41,714 nucleotides of DNA from a virus, in the IMG/VR virus record IMGVR_UViG_3300025030_000219, positions 1 to 41,714 of that record; one strand, written 5' to 3'. Positions within the stretch are counted from its first letter, which is position 1. Every line of letters starts with the position of its first letter. The notes beneath the pieces were generated by a model that was given only the letters and a program-made list of their open reading frames with translations, searched no databases and was not told the DNA's origin. Position numbers and translations under genes: made by a program. Of the stretch, positions 38,224 through 41,714 are shown piece by piece.

Positions 38224-38711
38224 TCTGTTTCTCCTGTTTCTGATGGTGTCGGGTCAAGGGAAAGTTTCTTGATGCTCTCAAGGTTACCCATGCCGACGGC
38301 TGGCACGTCGTTTTCGGATTGGCTCCCGGCAAGACTTTTTGTGACAGTCTGAAGGAAAGCCTTCAGGGCCAAGCCGATCTGGCGCTCTTGAACCACAGAC
38401 CATGTGCGGGGCTGTACCTCAACCCGTACCGCTGGATGCGGACTAAAGACCAACCATGCTGCCCCCGACGTTTGAACATCAAAGGTGCGTCCTAGCAAGC
38501 GTGTCTTGAGGGCCCCCAAGGAAAAACCCTCAGACTGCAACCTCCGAATCTGCTGAAGCCTCTGACAATGCTCTTGGGTGTAGTGGGCATGTGGGCCTTG
38601 TTGGGTCGGACCCGGCAACAGCCCTTCGGCGATATACCATCGGATTGTTCGAGCACTGTAGCCTGTTTGTTGGGCCAACTCGATCAGGGTAAGCTCGGGA
38701 GCCACATCCAT
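38220..38711 (-). CDS. MerR-family transcriptional regulator
   Basis: 163 aa. Residues 7-75 are a MerR winged helix-turn-helix: 'LIELAQQTGYSARTIRWYIA' (helix-turn-helix), 'EGLLPGP' (wing) and 'HYTQEHCQRLQQIRRLQSEG' (second HTH part). The effector part, about 85-163, lacks the Cys ligands of metal-sensing MerR proteins and the long antiparallel helix is short; it ends in a Ser/Thr/Glu-rich tail. It is the first gene of an operon with the vWA gene and is transcribed divergently from the RNA-repair block, so it may control either or both. No stronger upstream start exists, and the predicted transcript begins at this ATG. Confidence 0.85.
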   Translation of the reverse strand: MDVAPELTLIELAQQTGYSARTIRWYIAEGLLPGPTQQGPHAHYTQEHCQRLQQIRRLQSEGFSLGALKTRLLGRTFDVQTSGAAWLVFSPHPAVRVEVQPRTWSVVQERQIGLALKAFLQTVTKSLAGSQSENDVPAVGMGNLESIKKLSLDPTPSETGETE

Positions 38712-38717
38712 AACCCC

Positions 38718-38746
38718 AGTATATTGCCAGTTCTCGCCACTGTCAA
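38718..38746 (-). promoter_or_regulatory. Near-consensus promoter of the MerR/vWA operon (leaderless)
   Basis: On the minus strand, TTGACA (38741-38746) and TATACT (38718-38723) are separated by exactly 17 bp. Counting 7 nt from the -10 box puts the transcription start on the A of the MerR ATG (38711). There is no ribosome-binding site, so the mRNA is predicted to be leaderless. Five of six -10 bases and all six -35 bases match consensus. Confidence 0.8.
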
Positions 38747-38770
38747 GAAGAAAGATTGCTGGTCAAAAAG
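38742..38770. repeat. Direct repeat GTCAARAAG, 20-bp spacing
   Basis: GTCAAGAAG (38742-38750) and GTCAAAAAG (38762-38770) start 20 bp apart, about two helical turns. The first copy overlaps the -35 box of the MerR promoter; the second lies between the -35 and -10 of the divergent promoter candidate. It could be a regulator-binding site. MerR sites are usually inverted rather than direct repeats, so this is tentative. Confidence 0.35.
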
Positions 38771-38786
38771 CGGGGACGGGTAGAAT
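38756..38786 (+). promoter_or_regulatory. Candidate MerR-type promoter with 19-bp spacer
   Basis: TTGCTG (38756-38761) and TAGAAT (38781-38786) lie 19 bp apart. Overlong 19-20-bp spacers are characteristic of promoters activated by MerR proteins, which twist the DNA to align the two boxes. It would drive the plus-strand block beginning at 38806. Each box has two mismatches or fewer to consensus, but the choice of -35 is not unique. Confidence 0.4.
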
Positions 38787-38805
38787 ATCTTGAAAGGGGA
38801 AGCCC

Positions 38806-39162
38806 ATGTTATTGGACCCTGAGTTTGAAGCCATCAAGGCTCGTTGGTCCAGTGTGTCCATGTCCTCTCCAAGACGTGGAGCCGTTCCTGACGTGATCTA
38901 CCTGATTCAGAAGGTTGAAACCCTTCTGACAGCAGCCCCCCTGAAGGTGGAAACCCTTCCCGTCTCTACCCCGGAGTTGCAGACGGCCATGATCGCAGCC
39001 TCAACCGTCATTCTCCCTGCGGTCATAACTGTTCGCTGTACCGAGTGCGGTCGGGAGTTCCAAGAAGTTGGCTGTTGTAGCGAGTGTACCACCCGTTTGA
39101 AACAGTTAGCCCCACCATGGCCCCTACATGGACATCTCGGGGATCCTCCCCCAACGGCTTAG
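38806..39162 (+). CDS. Small protein with C-terminal zinc-ribbon-like Cys cluster
   Basis: 118 aa; AAAGGGGA lies upstream of the ATG. Residues 1-75 are helix-prone. Residues 76-96 hold Cys at 78, 81, 90, 91 and 94 ('RCTECGREFQEVGCCSEC'), a CxxC...CxxC pattern that fits a zinc ribbon. The tail is Pro-rich. It begins the plus-strand block, downstream of the divergent promoter region. It could be a nucleic-acid-binding or adaptor protein, but no family was recognised. Confidence 0.6.
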   Translation: MLLDPEFEAIKARWSSVSMSSPRRGAVPDVIYLIQKVETLLTAAPLKVETLPVSTPELQTAMIAASTVILPAVITVRCTECGREFQEVGCCSECTTRLKQLAPPWPLHGHLGDPPPTA

Positions 39163-39203
39163 CCCGACAACAGCCAGAGTAGTATGGGCAGGAGGTGCTG
39201 AAA

Positions 39204-39323
39204 ATGGACTCGGAAAAAACGTGCCCAGCAACCGATAGCAAGAATGAGCAGGTGGCCTACGTGGTTTGCCTCAACTGTACGTGGACCTACGAAGAGTGCC
39301 CCTACAACCCAAAGGAAAACTAA
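39204..39323 (+). CDS. 39-aa Cys-rich mini-protein
   Basis: An ATG at 39204 follows GCAGGAGGTGCTGAAA, an almost perfect ribosome-binding site. The product is acidic, with Cys at 7, 22, 25 and 32 ('VVCLNCTWTYEECPYNP'), which could bind one zinc. Its TAA is followed by one base and then the ATG of the RNA ligase, so the two are probably translated together. The good RBS and snug fit between neighbours support a real gene; function unknown. Confidence 0.65.
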   Translation: MDSEKTCPATDSKNEQVAYVVCLNCTWTYEECPYNPKEN

Positions 39324-39324
39324 A

Positions 39325-40428
39325 ATGGCTTTCTTCGGCGTGACTCTTGAAATCATCGACACGGTACGACACCACCCCAATGCCGACCGGCTTGATCTGG
39401 CTACAATGAAAAGAATGACTTTCCAGTTCGTGGTCGGTCGGGATCAGTGGAAAGTGGGGGACTCGGTTCTTTACTTCCCCGTGGACTCCCTTCTGCCCGC
39501 AGGGATCGTTGAAAAGCTAGGACTGGTAGGTAGGTTGGCAGGTTCGGACAAGAACCGGATCAAGACCATCAAGCTCCGTGGGGAGGTGTCTCAGGGTTTG
39601 GTGGCGGATCCCAGTTCTCTCCTGGATGATGCCTGGATGATATGGGATTCAGATTCCTGTACACATCAGGTTAGGTCGCCGCACTTTGATGGTTTCAAGT
39701 CGCTCATGGACCACTTAGGGGTCACCAAGTACGAGCCCCCAATCAAGCTGACGGGAGTGGGAAACCTGCTCCTCATGCCGGACGGGGTCGGTGTGTACGA
39801 CATCGAAGGTGCGGACCGTTATCCCGGGGTCGTGGAACTCTTGATGGATCAACCCGTCTGCATCACGGAGAAGCTGGAAGGTACGAACCTTTGGGTTCGT
39901 AGACTTCCCGACGGCACCATTCAGGTGGGACAACGGAACTATCTGATTGAGGAAGTACCCGCCGAGGGCAAAGCCAACATGTATTGGGAAACCGTGCGAA
40001 CCGACGGGGTTCTTCCCATACTGGAGGAGGCGGCTGCCAAGTTCCCCGGACAAACCGTGGCGTTCCGGGGGGAGCTTCTGGGTCAATCTATCCAGGGTTA
40101 CTACAAGGGCATGAAGCGGAACGTAATCCGCTTCTTCGATGTGCAGGTTGACGGACAGTACCTTTCGTTTGAGGCGTTTGTTGCTCTGATCCCACCAGAG
40201 CATCGCGTGCCCGTATTGTTCGCAGGTTCCCTCCGCGAATGGCTCGGGAGTCGAACCATTCAGGAAACCTCAAATGGTCCCAGCGTGTTCAGTCCGGGGC
40301 AAAAGCGAGAGGGGATCGTCATTCGCCCCTTGGTCGAACAACAGGTCATTGACGAGGTGCCCGGGTTCAGGGGCAGGCTCTTGATCAAAATGCGGAGCCC
40401 CGAATACCTGGCGGGGAGCGAGAACTAA
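39325..40428 (+). CDS. RNA ligase of the Rnl5/DraRnl (DRB0094) type
   Basis: 367 aa from the ATG at 39325; AAGGA lies 8 nt upstream. An in-frame ATG at 39244 lies inside the 39-aa gene and is less likely. Residues 1-130 fit the N-terminal OB-fold module of this family ('HHPNADRLDLATMKR', 'GDSVLYFPVDSLLP'). The ligase domain carries motif I 'KLEGTN' with the AMP-accepting K183, motif III 'FRGELLG' (248-254), IIIa 'RFFDV' (269-273), IV 'EGIVIRP' (329-335) and V 'LLIKMRS' (352-358, K355). It joins 3'-OH and 5'-phosphate ends using ATP in the cell. Its last base overlaps the kinase gene. Together they can repair broken tRNA or other RNA. Confidence 0.9.
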   Translation: MAFFGVTLEIIDTVRHHPNADRLDLATMKRMTFQFVVGRDQWKVGDSVLYFPVDSLLPAGIVEKLGLVGRLAGSDKNRIKTIKLRGEVSQGLVADPSSLLDDAWMIWDSDSCTHQVRSPHFDGFKSLMDHLGVTKYEPPIKLTGVGNLLLMPDGVGVYDIEGADRYPGVVELLMDQPVCITEKLEGTNLWVRRLPDGTIQVGQRNYLIEEVPAEGKANMYWETVRTDGVLPILEEAAAKFPGQTVAFRGELLGQSIQGYYKGMKRNVIRFFDVQVDGQYLSFEAFVALIPPEHRVPVLFAGSLREWLGSRTIQETSNGPSVFSPGQKREGIVIRPLVEQQVIDEVPGFRGRLLIKMRSPEYLAGSEN

Positions 40429-40874
40429 TGAAACGCCTGACCATCCTACGCGGTCTTCCTGGTAGCGGGAAGAGCACCTATATCTCGAAGACCTTCCCTG
40501 GAGCCACTCCGTACCACATGGCACCAGCCGAATGGTCCCCAGTTATCGTTTCAGCGGACCACTTCTTCACGAATTTCTCCACAGGGGAGTACAATTTCGA
40601 CTCTGCCCGTATAGGAGAGGCTCACGCACAGGCTCAGATGAAACTGCTGCTTGCCTTGGAAGATGGCAGAGAACACATCATCGTGGACAACACCCATGTC
40701 CAGGCATGGGACTGGCAGGTGGCTGCAAAATTAGCAAACCTCTTTGGCTACACCGTGGATGTCGTGGACCTGTTCGATGGGGGTCTTTCAAACGAAGCCT
40801 TGGCGGCTCGGAACACTCACAGGGTTCCAGTCGAAATTATCGCGGGGATGCGATTGAGGTGGTGGACGGCTTAG
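40428..40874 (+). CDS. P-loop polynucleotide 5'-kinase (AAA_33/N4BP2-like)
   Basis: 148 aa. Walker A 'GLPGSGKST' is at residues 9-17 with K15 and S16. 'VSADHFF' (41-47) supplies the likely general base D44, and 'VDNTHVQAWDW' (86-96) matches the N4BP2-like kinase pattern. 'RNTHRVP' (128-134) provides the lid arginines. The ATG overlaps the last base of the ligase stop (TAATG). It should phosphorylate a 5'-OH end of broken RNA for the ligase. No phosphatase domain is fused, unlike T4 Pnk, so a 2',3'-cyclic phosphate end would need another enzyme. A role on small molecules cannot be excluded from the sequence alone. Confidence 0.85.
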   Translation: MKRLTILRGLPGSGKSTYISKTFPGATPYHMAPAEWSPVIVSADHFFTNFSTGEYNFDSARIGEAHAQAQMKLLLALEDGREHIIVDNTHVQAWDWQVAAKLANLFGYTVDVVDLFDGGLSNEALAARNTHRVPVEIIAGMRLRWWTA

Positions 40875-40937
40875 TTCAGGACAGACTCGCATAGTAGGGA
40901 AGCAAATGCCACTTAGTGTGGCCTAGAGGAACTCAAG

Positions 40938-41123
40938 ATGGATGCCACTCGCCGTGCCTTCGATGCCCATTACGGTCCCGGTGGCCATTCCTGCCCTTGC
41001 TGCGGTGGTGGCACCCGTGCTGGTCGTGGTGGCCGTCGTCGTGCCCGGGCACTCTCTATCCGTTACGCCCGTGCCGTCCGTCGTACCACTCGCCACACCC
41101 TTCGTACCGGGACTCTGGACTAA
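40938..41123 (+). CDS. Arg-rich 61-aa protein with CPCC motif
   Basis: 61 aa; AGAGGAACTCAAG precedes the ATG. It starts with an acidic-neutral segment, has 'SCPCCGGG' (C19, C21, C22), then a tract with about 15 Arg residues ('RAGRGGRRRARALSIRYAR'). A nucleic-acid-binding protein would fit. Other frames here are also open, and the tail overlaps the convergent minus-strand gene by 4 bp, so it could be spurious, but the RBS supports it. Family unknown. Confidence 0.5.
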   Translation: MDATRRAFDAHYGPGGHSCPCCGGGTRAGRGGRRRARALSIRYARAVRRTTRHTLRTGTLD

Positions 41124-41714
41124 TTGTCGATTCTCAAGTAGGCGTAGGACCGAATGGCTTCCCCGTTCAGTTCCAAAGCGACTATAACTGATCCTGAGAC
41201 AACACTATCTGGAAGGCCACCCCCTGCGGGAGCCTCCTCAGACAAACCTGACCCCGGTTTGGAGTTCATGGTCCAGTTGTAGAACATCGTGCCATAGTTC
41301 GGATAGGATGCCAGCTTCTTGTCCCACTTGAATGTCGCAGGGTCTGCGTTCGGGTAATGAGCCAAGACCGCCTTGATGATGGTCTTTGGTGTAAGGTGGG
41401 TCTCGAACATCCGCCCATAGAGAGGAATCTTGGCGACGGCCGCTCGTTTGTGAAGTGAATGTCGAGCAGCAACCCGTTGAACTAAAGACATTGTGGCTTC
41501 CGACAAGGCACCCTCCTTCATCACGTACTTGAACTGGAGATCCGAATCCTCAATCCAAACCTGTCCACGAACCCCTTCGAATCTTACGAGATACCGAGAC
41601 GGGGAATAAGCCCCCGGTCCCATCTGGTCAATGAGTTGAGCAGACGGTCGTGACTCATCCACCAAAGTAACGGTACCCGGTACCCCGACAGGAACCGAAA
41701 CACCACCTCCGTGT
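41120..41714 (-). CDS. Unrecognised protein, N-terminus outside window
   Basis: 198 codons are visible with no stop up to the right edge; a possible TTG start at 41665 is not needed. The visible part begins with Gly/Val-rich beta-like sequence ('HGGGVSVPVGVPGTVTLVDE'), then 'RYLVRFEGVRGQVWI', a helical part ('SEATMSLVQRVAARHSLHKR'), and 'FKWDKKLASYPNYGTMFYNW'. The end is 'SGSVIVALELNGEAIRSYAYL'. No catalytic motif was seen. It is on the same strand as the tail genes, so it may resume the late operon beyond the island. Confidence is for a real gene, not a role. Confidence 0.6.
   Translation of the reverse strand, partial: HGGGVSVPVGVPGTVTLVDESRPSAQLIDQMGPGAYSPSRYLVRFEGVRGQVWIEDSDLQFKYVMKEGALSEATMSLVQRVAARHSLHKRAAVAKIPLYGRMFETHLTPKTIIKAVLAHYPNADPATFKWDKKLASYPNYGTMFYNWTMNSKPGSGLSEEAPAGGGLPDSVVSGSVIVALELNGEAIRSYAYLRIDN

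Noticed and set aside
39244-39324. Upstream ATG extending the RNA ligase by 27 residues
   Set aside because: The extension lies inside the 39-aa gene in another frame, lacks a good RBS and adds nothing like the family's N-terminus, which starts at the 39325 ATG.
40907-40921. GCCAC-TTAGT-GTGGC hairpin after the kinase gene
   Set aside because: Stem of only 5 bp with no T-run; too weak to call a terminator.
1-41714. tRNA genes, CRISPR arrays, integrase, transposase or attachment sites
   Set aside because: None was seen by reading; no regular repeat-spacer pattern, cloverleaf with CCA-type end or transposase motif. A tRNA or repeat scan would be needed to exclude them formally.

Overview
The window looks like part of the genome of a large tailed double-stranded DNA phage with a contractile (myovirus-type) tail, or of a closely related provirus. 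No host gene, integrase, tRNA, rRNA, insertion sequence or CRISPR array was seen. The DNA is moderately GC-rich by eye, genes are tightly packed, and many are joined by 1-4 bp stop/start overlaps. The host cannot be named from the sequence. The phage assignment rests on a canonical tail-gene order: tail tube, two chaperone-like proteins, tape measure, baseplate hub, spike, gp25-like wedge and gpJ-like wedge. The tail sheath, capsid and packaging genes are not visible here.

Region A (1-35596, all on the minus strand, so read from right to left) is the tail and baseplate module. It starts with a probable tail tube protein (34742-35596), followed by a 236-bp gap with three hairpins. Next come two chaperone-like proteins, a 1072-aa tape measure protein, and two paralogous 'NPQ' domain proteins. 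Then come a 1738-aa baseplate hub carrying an inserted M15-peptidase-like domain, an 812-aa OB-fold/beta-helix spike, and a small Gly/Ala-rich protein. A giant 3837-aa virion protein follows, then a 79-aa coiled-coil protein, a 963-aa protein with helical ends, and a 293-aa protein. The module ends with a 392-aa gp25-like wedge protein and a baseplate-J-like protein that runs off the left edge.

Region B (35692-41123) is an accessory island next to the tail operon. On the minus strand is a two-gene operon: a MerR-type regulator and an 843-aa VIT + von Willebrand A protein with an intact MIDAS metal site. It is driven by a near-consensus promoter that predicts a leaderless mRNA. Divergent on the plus strand are a Cys-rich 118-aa protein, a 39-aa Cys-rich mini-protein, an Rnl5/DraRnl-type RNA ligase, a P-loop polynucleotide kinase and an Arg-rich 61-aa protein. 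Ligase and kinase overlap by one base and form a probable RNA-repair pair, of the kind phages use to reseal tRNAs cut by host anticodon nucleases.

Region C (41120-41714) is the C-terminal part of an unrecognised minus-strand protein that runs off the right edge.

The most unusual content is the phage-borne MerR/VIT-vWA pair with its divergent control region, the hub with an embedded peptidase-like domain, and the 3837-aa protein.
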